Assembly (NCBI RefSeq): GCF_003609775.1
Contig: NZ_AP018049.1
Location: 1,054,001 to 1,118,000 of the forward strand
Source of the DNA: Prevotella melaninogenica
GTDB lineage: Bacteria > Bacteroidota > Bacteroidia > Bacteroidales > Bacteroidaceae
Length of the DNA: 64,000 bases
Direction: 5' to 3'
Shown here one piece after another: positions 37,452-46,935 of the stretch. Numbering within the stretch: the stretch's first letter is position 1; the number at the start of each line of letters is the position of its first letter. A model generated the notes under the pieces. The model had not been told where the DNA came from and ran no database searches. It saw only the letters and a program-made list of their open reading frames with translations. A program made the position numbers and the translations under genes.

Positions 37452-38021
37452 ATGACAACAGCAGCAAGCTATATAGACGGAGTCATTGATGATGGAGCGC
37501 CTTGGTATGCAGTAAGGCTCTTCACTCTTAAGCTTGAAGAGGTGAGAACCTACTTTACAAGTCATGGTTTGGAATGTTTTGTTCCTGAACAATATGTTGA
37601 CGTAGAAGGGCGTGATGGTAAGCCTCACTCTGTTCTTCGTCCTGTTGTCCGTAATCTTCTCTTTGTTAAAATGTCAGGAGAAGACATCTCATTTCAAAAG
37701 ATTGTACAAGAAGCTAACTATAAAATTAGCGTTGTAAAGAAGTCGAAGGATTCAAGAGAGTACGCACTTATCCCTCACGACCAGATGTATGAGTTCCGTC
37801 TGATGTGTAATCCTGAGATAACTATGCGCAAGTTCCTCTCTTCTGACGAGGCACAAATGAAAGCTGGTGACGAAGTTCTTGTTAAGTTTGGACCACTAAA
37901 GGGAATGACTGGACGATTGGTTCGCTCCAGTAAGAAGTATTATCTCTTAAAAGAGATCCCAGGCATTGGTGTAATGCTCAAGGTTTCTCGCTGGTGCTGT
38001 GTACCAATGGAGGGGAAATAA
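37452..38021 (+). CDS. UpxY-like NusG-family antiterminator
   Basis: 189 residues. N-terminal NGN domain with PWYAVRLFTLKLEEVRTYFTSHGLECFVPEQ, then VVRNLLFVKMS; C-terminal KOW-like part AGDEVLVKFGPLKGMTGRLVRS. UpxY proteins in Bacteroides let RNA polymerase read through the long leader of a capsule operon. This one lies 25 bp after the amidotransferase and 19 kb from the polysaccharide operon, so it may act elsewhere. Confidence 0.82.
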   Translation: MTTAASYIDGVIDDGAPWYAVRLFTLKLEEVRTYFTSHGLECFVPEQYVDVEGRDGKPHSVLRPVVRNLLFVKMSGEDISFQKIVQEANYKISVVKKSKDSREYALIPHDQMYEFRLMCNPEITMRKFLSSDEAQMKAGDEVLVKFGPLKGMTGRLVRSSKKYYLLKEIPGIGVMLKVSRWCCVPMEGK

Positions 38022-38225
38022 GTCTCACATTGGCTGTATCACTACCTATTTTATTATCACTCTCTGACTCAGAAAAACTTTTCTTTAATACTTCAAAGAT
38101 TCAAATAAGGCTTTGAAAAATCATTACATAATTTCAGATAAATCCTCTATATTTAATAGCAAAATAGCATATTAAAAGCAGGTCTGTAACTAAAAGAAAA
38201 TCAAATAGTTATAAATCAGCACAAG

Positions 38226-38335
38226 AAAAGATGCCTAATTGGACTTCAAAAGGGCGTTAGTTAGACCTCAAAAGAGCATCTTTTGCAAGCCTATTAGGCG
38301 TCTTTTAAAAGCCAAAAGAGCATGTATCGACTTTA
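38226..38335. repeat. 22-bp phased array, AAAAGA/TCTTTT family, copy 2
   Basis: Units start at 38226, 38248, 38270, 38292 and 38314. Three begin AAAAGATGCC, AAAAGGGCGT and AAAAGAGCAT; the third holds the dyad AAAAGAgcaTCTTTT. The reverse complement of 484-571 aligns with units 1-4. It lies in the 440-bp gap between the convergent UpxY-like and GH57 genes. Confidence 0.88.
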
Positions 38336-38391
38336 AGTCATACAAAAATAGTTTACAAAAACCAATGACATAAGAATACGTTACTTGAAAA

Positions 38392-38444
38392 AAACGCTCA
38401 TATAACACGCCTGATAAAATCATCAGTTTGCTATACGAGCGTTA
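38392..38444. terminator. Long imperfect hairpin before the GH57 gene end
   Basis: AACGCTC, TATA and CTGAT on one side pair with ATCAG, TATA and GAGCGTT on the other. It lies 22 bp past the GH57 stop (minus strand) and probably ends that transcript; A-run on the plus side gives a U-run on the minus strand. Confidence 0.65.
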
Positions 38445-38465
38445 TACGTATGTTATATAAAGACC

Positions 38466-39911
38466 TTACTTAGCTTTAACATCTTCAGCAACAGCCTTTA
38501 CCACCTTCTTAGCAGGAGCTTTCTTTGCTGGTTTCTTAGCTGTAGCCTTTGGAGTAGCTGCCTTCTTTGCAGGTGCTTTCTTCTCTAACAAAGCACGAAG
38601 TTTATCTCCTTCTAACTCCAATTTCTCTACCTTTGCTTGGAGATTGATGATATCCTTAGATTTCATTTCTATCTCATCACCTTGGTTGCGAATTGTCGTA
38701 AGCAAGCTGTTCAACTCCTCATTGTCAATCTCAGCTGGATAAAGTGTATTTACACGATTCAAGAAGTCGCCAAGAATATTCATATAATTAGTGAAGGCAT
38801 CAAATGGACTATCATAGATACCACGGTCCATACCAACACGTGAAGGTTTGGTTGACATAAAGCGGAAGTTATCACTTGCCTGCAAATAGTCCCAATCCTG
38901 ATTAACGCGTGGGTCATTGGCTATGCGCACACGGTCAGCAATACTATACAATTTATTGAATGCTTCACGCTGCATTGGATTACCCAACCATGTGCTAACA
39001 TCACGCTCCTCATCCATCCAACTTAATGTATCTGGCACATAAAGATTGTCAACACTCTTCAACTTCATGCAAATCTCCGTTGGAGTTGAGAAGGTTATGC
39101 CATGCTGCTTAGCACATGCAGGCAACGCCTTGAAGAACTCAAGGATATTGCTTGACAATGGCTGCTCAATACCAAGTGCTGAAAGGTTCATAAAGATGCC
39201 GATGACCTGCTCCTCCTCTGGGAGTGCTGCAATCTGTGCCATATAGGTATCGGCGAACAATGGATAACCATCCCAATCTGAATTATTGAAACGCAATGAG
39301 ATATCATCACTCAACTTCACATCACGCAACAGAAGTTTCAAGTTAGGAGCAAGAGCACAATTATATACATAATGTGGACTCTTCCAACCTAAGACATGCT
39401 TTGCCCCCTCTGTCAACATTGCCTTGAAGCCCATCTGAGAAGCTATCAAACCAATATCGTCACTATAAATAAGAGAAGAGTTGCGCAATACCTTTGGCGT
39501 CTGACCAAAGTATTCCTTAATCTTCTGAGCCTGACGCTTTACTTCAGACTTGAAGCTTTCTTCATTAGCTAATGACGCTAAACCATGAGAATAAGGCCCA
39601 GCAAGGAATTCTACACAGCCTGTATTATTCAGTTCTTGCAGTTTGTCAAGCACCTGTGGAGCGTGCATCTCAAGCTGCTCAATACCTACACCCGAAAGTG
39701 AGAAGGCTACCTTAAATGCTTTCCCATTATCTTCAATCATCTGCAACAGCGTATCCAATGCTGGCATATAGCTTCTCTCAGCGATTTCTGATACTGATCG
39801 TTCGTTCTCGAAATCGTCATAATAATAATGGTCGGTACCAATATCAAAGAAGCGGTAGCGTTTCAGGTGAATTACCTGGTGTATCTCGAAATATAAACAG
39901 ATTGTTTTCAT
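38466..39911 (-). CDS. GH57 glycoside hydrolase with Lys/Ala-rich tail
   Basis: 481 residues. The first 400 are a GH57 domain (start TICLYFEIHQVIHLKRYRFFDIG; SLIYSDDIG; YDSPFDAFTNYMNILGDF), probably an alpha-amylase or glucan-branching/transferring enzyme. A short coiled coil (LQAKVEKLELEGDKLRALLEKK) follows at about 425-446. The last 38 residues are almost only Lys, Ala and Pro (KKAPAKKAATPKATAKKPAK), like a histone H1 tail. Last gene of the glycogen cluster. Confidence 0.88.
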   Translation of the reverse strand: MKTICLYFEIHQVIHLKRYRFFDIGTDHYYYDDFENERSVSEIAERSYMPALDTLLQMIEDNGKAFKVAFSLSGVGIEQLEMHAPQVLDKLQELNNTGCVEFLAGPYSHGLASLANEESFKSEVKRQAQKIKEYFGQTPKVLRNSSLIYSDDIGLIASQMGFKAMLTEGAKHVLGWKSPHYVYNCALAPNLKLLLRDVKLSDDISLRFNNSDWDGYPLFADTYMAQIAALPEEEQVIGIFMNLSALGIEQPLSSNILEFFKALPACAKQHGITFSTPTEICMKLKSVDNLYVPDTLSWMDEERDVSTWLGNPMQREAFNKLYSIADRVRIANDPRVNQDWDYLQASDNFRFMSTKPSRVGMDRGIYDSPFDAFTNYMNILGDFLNRVNTLYPAEIDNEELNSLLTTIRNQGDEIEMKSKDIINLQAKVEKLELEGDKLRALLEKKAPAKKAATPKATAKKPAKKAPAKKVVKAVAEDVKAK

Positions 39912-39959
39912 TATCTTTTTGTTTTAGTTTAAAAAAGGTTATTAGTACTCTCATGGCTT

Positions 39960-41228
39960 TTACTGCCAGCCTAAGGTACGAAGGTAAAGTTCACGAATCC
40001 ACGCACCAACCTTCTCCCATGTTATCTGGTCTACTTCTCGCTTACCCTCTACAGAGAGATAATCGAAGAGGCTCTCGTAATGACAAATGGAGTAAATAGC
40101 ATCTGCAAGCGCATGAATATCCCAATAGTCTATCTTGATACAGTTATTGAGAATTTCTGCACAACCGCTCTGTTTTGAAATAATACTCGGTGTACCGCAT
40201 TGCATTGCCTCTAATGGAGAGATACCAAAAGGCTCACTTACTGACGGCATCACATAAACATCAGATGCCTTCAGACATTCATAAACCTGCTTCCCACGCA
40301 TAAAACCTGGGAAATGGAAACGATCAGCAATACCACGTTCAGCTGCAAGATAAATCATCTGGTCCATCATATCACCTGATCCTGCCATACAGAAACGAAC
40401 GTTACGTGTACGATGAAGCACCATATTAGCTGCCTCTACAAAGTATTCTGGACCTTTCTGCATTGTCAGTCGACCCAGGAATGTTACGACCTTCTCCTTA
40501 CCCTTATGGTCAGGACGCGGCATATCTGCAATCTCCTTAGCCAATGGATAAACGGCATTATGTACCGTAAACACCTTGCGTGGGTCCTGATGATACTGGT
40601 TAATTACGGTCTGGCGTGTAAGTTCTGACACACACATAATGCAGTCAGCATTGTCCATACCGTCCTTTTCTATACCATATACAGTTGGATTAACCTTACC
40701 ACGTGAACGGTCAAAATCGGTTGCATGCACATGGATACACAAAGGTTTACCAGACACACGCTTAGCGTGAATACCCGCAGGATAAGTCAACCAGTCGTGT
40801 GCATGAATAATATCAAAGTCGTATGTACGTGCAACAACACCTGCTATAATAGAATAATTATTAATTTCCTCGTGCAGATTAGAAGGATAACCTCCCGCAA
40901 AATCCATTGCACCAAGGTCGTTAACGCGCATATAATTGAAGTCAGCATAGATGTGCTCACGCAACTTGAAGTAAAGTTCTGGCGACATAATGTTGCCAAG
41001 ACGATTCTTTACGTAATCATAGCTAAGCTCGCGATAAGAGATTGGCACGTGATTCATTGCCACAATCTCAGCGTACGTGCGGTCTTCATCACCAAAAGGA
41101 TGTGGCAAACAAAGTATTGTCTCAATGTCGCCCTGCGCATGAAGACCTTCTGAAATACCAAAGTTAGCAGTTGCTAAGCCACCATATACATGAGGAGGAT
41201 ACTCCCATCCAAACATTAAAACTTTCAT
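39960..41228 (-). CDS. GT4-type starch/glycogen-synthase-like glycosyltransferase
   Basis: 422 residues, GT-B: KVLMFGWEYPPHVYGGLATANFGI, IIHAHDWLTYPAGIHAKRVSGK, FLGRLTMQKGPEYFVEAA and SVSEPFGISPLEAMQCGTP with the E-x7-E pair. The opening pattern resembles glycogen synthases of the GT4/GT5 type. It sits between a debranching enzyme and a GH57 enzyme, so it probably builds a storage glucan. The donor, UDP- or ADP-glucose, is unknown. Confidence 0.85.
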   Translation of the reverse strand: MKVLMFGWEYPPHVYGGLATANFGISEGLHAQGDIETILCLPHPFGDEDRTYAEIVAMNHVPISYRELSYDYVKNRLGNIMSPELYFKLREHIYADFNYMRVNDLGAMDFAGGYPSNLHEEINNYSIIAGVVARTYDFDIIHAHDWLTYPAGIHAKRVSGKPLCIHVHATDFDRSRGKVNPTVYGIEKDGMDNADCIMCVSELTRQTVINQYHQDPRKVFTVHNAVYPLAKEIADMPRPDHKGKEKVVTFLGRLTMQKGPEYFVEAANMVLHRTRNVRFCMAGSGDMMDQMIYLAAERGIADRFHFPGFMRGKQVYECLKASDVYVMPSVSEPFGISPLEAMQCGTPSIISKQSGCAEILNNCIKIDYWDIHALADAIYSICHYESLFDYLSVEGKREVDQITWEKVGAWIRELYLRTLGWQ

Positions 41229-41242
41229 ACTGGTCCCTCCTC

Positions 41243-43186
41243 TTAAAATTTATACTTCTCAAGTAATTCTAAAGTACGAAGCACCTCGGCTACATTCATG
41301 GCAAAAGAGATAGCCCCACGGCCATGGAACGGTGGATTGCCATCGAAGAGTTCTGGTAGTGTACTTAGACAATGATTTATCATCTCATCTTCATAACCTA
41401 CCAACTGACGCTCTACAAAACTCAGACGTGTCTGCTTATAAAGTTTCAAGCAAGCTTCAAGATAGAAACCACCCAACCACGGCCAAGCAGTTCCTTGATG
41501 ATAAGCAAGGTCACGCTGATGCTGTGGACCCGTGTACATCGGATTGTATCCGCCACTCTTTGGAGAAAGAGAACGTAATCCTTTCGGTGTAAGTAGCTCA
41601 CGTGTACAAACATCCAGTACTCCTCTCTTCTGCTTCTGGTCAAGTGGAGAATAGTCAAGTGCCACCGCAAACACCATATTTGGGCGTACACTCCAGTCAA
41701 CCATTCTACCATCAACATAGTCATAAAGGTAACCATATTCGTTGAGGAATGTTTCAACGAATGAAGTCTTACATTTCTCTGCAAGTGCTTCAAGTTCGTT
41801 TGCACGTTCTTCATCGCCGCCCTCCATTTCCATTGCGGCTGTAAAACGCAACACATTATACCAAAGCGCATTAAACTCTACGATATATCCAGAGCGTGGA
41901 ACAACAGGTTTGCCATTATCCATGGAGTTCATCCATGTAATCGCTTCTCCCTTTGCATCTGCATAGAGTAATCCATTCTCATCCAAAGTGAGATTCGGAT
42001 GCTTGCTTGCCATGAGATATTCAACGATATCACGTATCAAATCCATGTAGAGTTCTCTACAACGACTCTTACCAGCCTCCTTTGCATACTGTTGGATTGA
42101 CCATATACACCAAAGAGGAACGTCTGGTTTCTCCATCTCGTATATCTTCACGCTAAGTGGCTTACCTTCCATAAACTCACGTAAACCCTTTTCAGCTGTC
42201 TTCATTACAAGTTCGAAGTAATCTTGTTCTTCGATACTTAAAGTAAGACCAGGCAAAGCAATGAATTGATCACGGGCACGACACTTAAACCAAGGGTAGC
42301 CCGCAAGAATATAACGCTCATCGTTCTTTGTACGATTATGGAACTGATGAGCAGCATTGACAAGGCAATGGAAGAAGTTGTCACGTGGACTACGTGACTC
42401 CACTTCCTTATCAAAAAGATTCTTTAATTTTGATGTACGGCATTCTGTAGTTGATGCAGCAAAGACAACACTTTCACCCTTACTGATATTCATCTCAAAG
42501 TAACCAGGCACATAAAGGTCTTCATTAGAAGCATAACCACGCTCCTGCTCCTTTGGATATTCCAATCCACGATACCAATATGGATCAAAGTGGAACTCGT
42601 TCTTCTTTGAGAATTGCATAAAAAGCGATGGATAACCAGCATACATACAAGTACTGATTCCATTATCAACAATCTCATACGAGCGGTCGGCAGCACCATT
42701 CTCATGCGTAAATTGGCGAACACTACGGAATGCAAGGAATGGGCGGAACTGCAAAGTAGTCTTTGAGTGCGCCTCCAATAAAGTATAACGAATTAAAATA
42801 CGGTCTTCATAATGCTGAAAGACAACCTCCTTCTTTAATAAGACACCACCTACTCTATAAAGCGTAGTTGGCACAGTATCACAGTCAAATTCACGAATAT
42901 ACTTATGTCCTTGAGGACTAAAGTTATTGCCCTGATACTTATGCAAACCAAGATTGAAAGAGGCACCATGCTGAATGACGGTAGGATCAAGCGAACTCAG
43001 CAGTACATGATTCTCATCATCCAGTTCTGGAACTGGGACAACGAGCAGTCCATGGTACTTGCGTGTGTTACAATCAACAACCGTCGAACAAGAATAGGCA
43101 CCAGAGCGATTGGTTCGCAGCAGCTCTCTGGGGAGCGAATCTTGAAGATTGGTCATCAGAGCTTTTTCAAATTTTAAGTAGCTCAT
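41243..43186 (-). CDS. Glycogen debranching enzyme (GDE, GH133-like)
   Basis: 647 residues. N-terminal GDE-N beta domain (about 1-260, LLRTNRSGAYSCSTVVDCNTRK, KYHGLLV), then an (alpha/alpha)6 catalytic domain: AGYPWFKCRARDQFIALPGL, VPRSGYIVEFNALWYNVL and AYHQGTAWPWLGGFYLEACL. It should cut alpha-1,6 branches of glycogen. First gene of the three-gene cluster, 14 bp before the glycosyltransferase. Confidence 0.93.
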   Translation of the reverse strand: MSYLKFEKALMTNLQDSLPRELLRTNRSGAYSCSTVVDCNTRKYHGLLVVPVPELDDENHVLLSSLDPTVIQHGASFNLGLHKYQGNNFSPQGHKYIREFDCDTVPTTLYRVGGVLLKKEVVFQHYEDRILIRYTLLEAHSKTTLQFRPFLAFRSVRQFTHENGAADRSYEIVDNGISTCMYAGYPSLFMQFSKKNEFHFDPYWYRGLEYPKEQERGYASNEDLYVPGYFEMNISKGESVVFAASTTECRTSKLKNLFDKEVESRSPRDNFFHCLVNAAHQFHNRTKNDERYILAGYPWFKCRARDQFIALPGLTLSIEEQDYFELVMKTAEKGLREFMEGKPLSVKIYEMEKPDVPLWCIWSIQQYAKEAGKSRCRELYMDLIRDIVEYLMASKHPNLTLDENGLLYADAKGEAITWMNSMDNGKPVVPRSGYIVEFNALWYNVLRFTAAMEMEGGDEERANELEALAEKCKTSFVETFLNEYGYLYDYVDGRMVDWSVRPNMVFAVALDYSPLDQKQKRGVLDVCTRELLTPKGLRSLSPKSGGYNPMYTGPQHQRDLAYHQGTAWPWLGGFYLEACLKLYKQTRLSFVERQLVGYEDEMINHCLSTLPELFDGNPPFHGRGAISFAMNVAEVLRTLELLEKYKF

Positions 43187-43471
43187 GTCTTTTAAGGTTT
43201 ATTGTTTGGTTTTTATTTTCTTCTGGTATAAGTCTTTACAGACTCCGCCATTCGGCACTCCAAAGATACAAATATTTTTCATAATGGCGTTATAAAGTAA
43301 GATAATATTTTTATTATTTTATTCGGTTAATACTTACCTTTTGAAACTTTCATATAGAATATCTGATGACAAATGGTATAGATAGTTAAAGATAAATGAA
43401 ATAGTGTCTGGAGATTTAATCTTAACACTTTAACAACCCTCTATTCCCTTTGAAGGCAATGTGTTGTTGCC

Positions 43472-43515
43472 CAACACTAATGGTGTTGTTGATGAGCACC
43501 AATCGTGCTGGGGGG
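43472..43515. repeat. 22-bp phased array, CAC/GTG family, copy C
   Basis: Dyads CAACACtaatgGTGTTG (43472-43488, centre 43480) and AGCACcaatcGTGCT (43495-43509, centre 43502) are exactly 22 bp apart. A half unit GTGTTGTTGC precedes at 43461. It lies between the debranching-enzyme start and the lipid-kinase gene end. Confidence 0.85.
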
Positions 43516-43567
43516 TTAAATGCTCTGCAATATATTGCTGATTAGATTCTAATTTACACCCGACAAT

Positions 43568-43606
43568 AAAAAAAATGACGTGATATGCGATTGCATATCA
43601 CGTCAT
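43568..43606 (-). terminator. Perfect hairpin terminator of the lipid kinase operon
   Basis: ATGACGTGATATGC (43575-43588) and GCATATCACGTCAT (43593-43606) are a perfect 14-bp inverted repeat with a 4-nt loop; on the minus strand a run of seven T follows. It lies 20 bp past the kinase stop. Confidence 0.93.
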
Positions 43607-43625
43607 ACATTATATGTAAAGTAAT

Positions 43626-44564
43626 TTAACTCGGTATGATAAAGTTGATTACTTCTTTCTCAACACCAACCGTAAACGTACCAATAGGAGTACCATTCAA
43701 TAGTCGACCATCCACACTGACTGGTGTGTGCTCAGCTATCTGCCCACTCAACTCCTGCGTTCTATAAGGCATCACATTACGATGATTTAGTATTTTATCC
43801 CGCAACAAGAGATACATTCCCTCAATTGCTTGTAGCATCTTTGGCTGAGAAACAATTGAAACATCTAACAAACCATTATAAGGAACGGCATTTGGAGTCT
43901 GTCCATAACCTTGTGCATTGCCGATACAAACCGTCATCAGACGTTGCTTAATACTATCAGTATTAATTTTCAACGACATCAAATAATCCATGCGCTGGAA
44001 CAGAAGTAGGAAGCAAGAGAGGATAAAGGAGATTGTACGAGAAATAAAGAGATGACGCATACGACGACGAAGACTCATAATATTAGCCACCATACCGATA
44101 TTTACACAGTTAAGGAAATATCGACGGCAACGCTCATTCTTCTTATTCTCGTAGCGAATACAGCCTATATCTATCCGTCTTACACGCTTTTGCTTGAGCC
44201 AAACAATCGTTTGCTCCAGTCGTGATTCATCAAAACCCCAGAAGTGTGCAAAGTCGTTTAGCACACCATTTGGAATAACACCCAGTGTAATACGCTCACG
44301 CTCCTCTGGTTCTAAGAGCATCAGATAATTAACCGCATCATTCAGTGCAGAGTCACCACCATAGATAATAATGGTCTTGTAACCATTGCTTATCAGCATA
44401 CGTACCAAGCGTTCCACGCTACGTGGATTCTCGCTTTGCACCATATCATATTGTATATTATGTGCTTGCAGACAGCGTTCAGTCTGCTCCCAACGCTTTA
44501 CAGGATTAGCAAGTAATCCACCTTTGGGGCAATAAATAATGCCCCATCTTCCTTCCTCTACCAT
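43626..44564 (-). CDS. YegS/DAG-kinase-family lipid kinase
   Basis: 312 residues. IIYCPKGGLLANPVKRWEQTERCLQ, IIYGGDSALNDAVNYLML and LGVIPNGVLNDFAHFWGF correspond to the catalytic blocks of the family. The usual GGDGT is GGDSA and the usual GTxNDFAR is GVLNDFAH, so the enzyme may have altered activity or substrate. It overlaps miaA by 7 bp. Likely phosphorylates a lipid at the inner membrane. Confidence 0.78.
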   Translation of the reverse strand: MVEEGRWGIIYCPKGGLLANPVKRWEQTERCLQAHNIQYDMVQSENPRSVERLVRMLISNGYKTIIIYGGDSALNDAVNYLMLLEPEERERITLGVIPNGVLNDFAHFWGFDESRLEQTIVWLKQKRVRRIDIGCIRYENKKNERCRRYFLNCVNIGMVANIMSLRRRMRHLFISRTISFILSCFLLLFQRMDYLMSLKINTDSIKQRLMTVCIGNAQGYGQTPNAVPYNGLLDVSIVSQPKMLQAIEGMYLLLRDKILNHRNVMPYRTQELSGQIAEHTPVSVDGRLLNGTPIGTFTVGVEKEVINFIIPS

Positions 44565-45526
44565 AAGCTCAATATTTCTTCTACTTTATCTTCCATCTTT
44601 TGCGCAGCATTTACCCAATGTATTGTAAAGCCACGACGCTCCATACCACGGAACCACGTCATCTGTCGCTTTGCAAACTGATGAATAGCGATTTCTAACT
44701 GTCGGAACATCTCATCGTAAGATAGCTTCCCTATGAGATACTCTGTCACGAACTTATATTCCAGACCATAATAAATAAGGTCTTCTGCAGAAATACCTCG
44801 TTTCAAAAGCCCTGCAATCTCGTCAACCATTCCTTCCTCCAGACGCACTTTCAGACGGTTGCTTATCTTCTTTCTTCGCATCTCACGATCAATGTCTACA
44901 CCTATTATTAATGAGTCAATCGGTGGACATTGTCGTTCTTCTGTTGGCTTTGTAAGATTATAGGTTTCTATCTCTATTGCACGAATAGCACGCTGGCAAG
45001 AGTCAACATCTGTCTTGTTGTGCATGACAGAATGGTTCTTTGCCTTCAAATCAACGAGCATTGCAGTTAGTTCCTCAAGCGTCTTATCTTCCAACTCTTT
45101 GCGAAGTTCGGGATTCTGTGGTACAGGTGAAAGGCTATAGCCCTTCAACACAGCCTCAATATAAAGTCCAGTACCACCACAAAGAATGGGCAGCACTCCC
45201 CTACTCCGTATATCCTCATAACTATCAAGGAAGTCCTGCTGATAGCGAAAGAGATTATACTTCGTTCCAGGCTCACATATATCTATAAGGTGATAAGGTA
45301 TGGTATGCCCTTCAACCGTATAGTCGGCCAAGTCTTTACCCGTACCGATATCCATGCCACGATACACCTGACGGCTGTCAGCACTGATGATTTCAGCGTT
45401 GAGCCGAGCAGCTAAATGCGCAGCAAGATCGGTCTTTCCCGAAGCCGTAGGACCAAGAATAGTAATCATACGCTTGTCAAAAGCAATACCTGCAGCAGTT
45501 TTCTCACCCACATGTTCGTTCTTCAT
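44558..45526 (-). CDS. miaA: tRNA dimethylallyltransferase
   Basis: 322 residues from the ATG at 45526. P-loop LGPTASGKTDLAAHLA, ISADSRQVYRGMDIGTGK, CGGTGLYIEAVLKG and RQMTWFRGMER. It makes i6A37 in UNN-reading tRNAs. A TATCTTTG box at 45531-45538 lies so close that transcription would begin about at this ATG; the Met at residue 20 (45469) may be the true start, giving MITILGPTASGKT. Confidence 0.94.
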   Translation of the reverse strand: MKNEHVGEKTAAGIAFDKRMITILGPTASGKTDLAAHLAARLNAEIISADSRQVYRGMDIGTGKDLADYTVEGHTIPYHLIDICEPGTKYNLFRYQQDFLDSYEDIRSRGVLPILCGGTGLYIEAVLKGYSLSPVPQNPELRKELEDKTLEELTAMLVDLKAKNHSVMHNKTDVDSCQRAIRAIEIETYNLTKPTEERQCPPIDSLIIGVDIDREMRRKKISNRLKVRLEEGMVDEIAGLLKRGISAEDLIYYGLEYKFVTEYLIGKLSYDEMFRQLEIAIHQFAKRQMTWFRGMERRGFTIHWVNAAQKMEDKVEEILSLW

Positions 45527-45530
45527 GTCG

Positions 45531-45538
45531 CAAAGATA
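45531..45538 (-). promoter_or_regulatory. Promoter -7 box of miaA
   Basis: TATCTTTG on the minus strand, directly after the T-run of the gap terminator and only 4 bp before the first miaA ATG. Confidence 0.6.
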
Positions 45539-45540
45539 AC

Positions 45541-45571
45541 AAAAAAATCCCTGCCAGCAAGCTGACAGGGA
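45541..45571 (-). terminator. Terminator of gap
   Basis: TCCCTGtCAGC and GCTGgCAGGGA pair with a 2-nt loop and are followed on the minus strand by seven T. It lies about 65 bp past the gap stop and directly before the miaA promoter. Confidence 0.9.
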
Positions 45572-45636
45572 CTATTATTTTATCCGTCAATCACTCTCTA
45601 CGCAAGAGAAGATTGCAGATGACCTTACGGTTGGTA

Positions 45637-46665
45637 TTACTTCAACTCTGCGAAGTACTTGATTGTACGAACCATCTGAGAAGTATAAGAGTTCTCATTG
45701 TCGTACCAAGAAACTACCTGTACCTGATAAGTGTTATCGTCGATCTTACTTACCATAGTCTGAGTTGCATCGAACAATGAACCATAGCGCATACCGATGA
45801 TATCAGAAGATACGATCTCATCCTCAGTATAACCGAAGCTCTCGTTAGCAGCAGCCTTCATTGCAGCATTGATACCCTCAACAGTTACGTCGTTACCCTT
45901 AACAACAGCAACGAGGATTGTTGTAGAACCTGTTGGAGTTGGGATACGCTGTGCAGAACCGATCAACTTACCATTCAACTCAGGAATAACGAGACCGATA
46001 GCCTTAGCAGCACCAGTTGAGTTAGGAACGATGTTGCAAGCACCTGCACGTGAACGACGGAGGTCACCCTTGCGCTGTGGACCGTCGAGAATCATCTGGT
46101 CGCCAGTGTAAGCGTGGATTGTTGACATGATACCTGACTGGATTGGAGCGTATGCGTTCAACGCAGCTGCCATTGGAGCCAAGCAGTTTGTTGTACAAGA
46201 AGCTGCAGAAATAACAGTATCAGCTGCAGTCAAAGTCTCGTGGTTAGTATTGAAAACAACTGTTGGAAGATCGTTACCTGCAGGAGCAGAGATAACTACC
46301 TTCTTAGCACCAGCCTTGAGGTGAGCCTCAGCCTTAGCCTTAGATGTATAGAAACCTGTACACTCGAGAACTACGTCTACGTTGTTAGCAGCCCATGGGC
46401 AGTTAGCAGCGTCCATCTCAGCAGAGATCTTAATCTCCTTACCATCAACGATGATTGAATTCTCAGTAGCCTCTACAGTGTGCTTACCCTCACCGAACTT
46501 GCCAGCGAAACCACCCTGAGCGGTATCATACTTCAAAAGATGAGCAAGCATCTTAGGACTTGTCAAGTCGTTAATTGCAACAACCTCATAACCTTCAGCC
46601 TCGAACATCTGACGGAATGCGAGACGACCAATACGGCCAAAGCCGTTAATAGCTACATTTACCAT
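45637..46665 (-). CDS. gap: Glyceraldehyde-3-phosphate dehydrogenase
   Basis: 342 residues, NAD-binding [21 protein letters not shown] and active-site [14 protein letters not shown]. Catalyses the oxidative step of glycolysis. A TATCTTTG promoter box lies at 46747-46754, so the message has a leader of about 75 nt with an AGGAGG at about 46720. Codons are strongly regular, as in a highly expressed gene. Confidence 0.98.
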   Translation of the reverse strand: MVNVAINGFGRIGRLAFRQMFEAEGYEVVAINDLTSPKMLAHLLKYDTAQGGFAGKFGEGKHTVEATENSIIVDGKEIKISAEMDAANCPWAANNVDVVLECTGFYTSKAKAEAHLKAGAKKVVISAPAGNDLPTVVFNTNHETLTAADTVISAASCTTNCLAPMAAALNAYAPIQSGIMSTIHAYTGDQMILDGPQRKGDLRRSRAGACNIVPNSTGAAKAIGLVIPELNGKLIGSAQRIPTPTGSTTILVAVVKGNDVTVEGINAAMKAAANESFGYTEDEIVSSDIIGMRYGSLFDATQTMVSKIDDNTYQVQVVSWYDNENSYTSQMVRTIKYFAELK

Positions 46666-46746
46666 TTTACTTTAAATTATTTATAAAAGTTTATAAAAAC
46701 GATTCTCTTTTTACCTCCTTATAGAAGATTTTCTTTCTTACGATTG

Positions 46747-46754
46747 CAAAGATA
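46747..46754 (-). promoter_or_regulatory. Promoter -7 box of gap
   Basis: TATCTTTG on the minus strand, about 80 bp before the ATG of gap. Confidence 0.6.
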
Positions 46755-46935
46755 CAATTTTTTTTTTATTTTTGCAGACGCTTAGCGTATTAATTATTAT
46801 AAAAAATAGCTCGTTTCGCATACATAGGCAATCAGACGCAATACAACAAACCGAGATTGCAAAGTCTATATAACAAAAGAAAGGGTATTAGTATAAAACG
46901 CAAGACAAACAAATAAATTAACAACAAAATTAATT

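Noticed and set aside
41446..41871. 141-codon frame inside the debranching enzyme gene
   Set aside because: Shadow in another frame on the same strand; the debranching enzyme motifs occupy the region.
43568..43606. Perfect 14-bp palindrome as a special site
   Set aside because: Position just after a gene end and a T-run make it an ordinary terminator.
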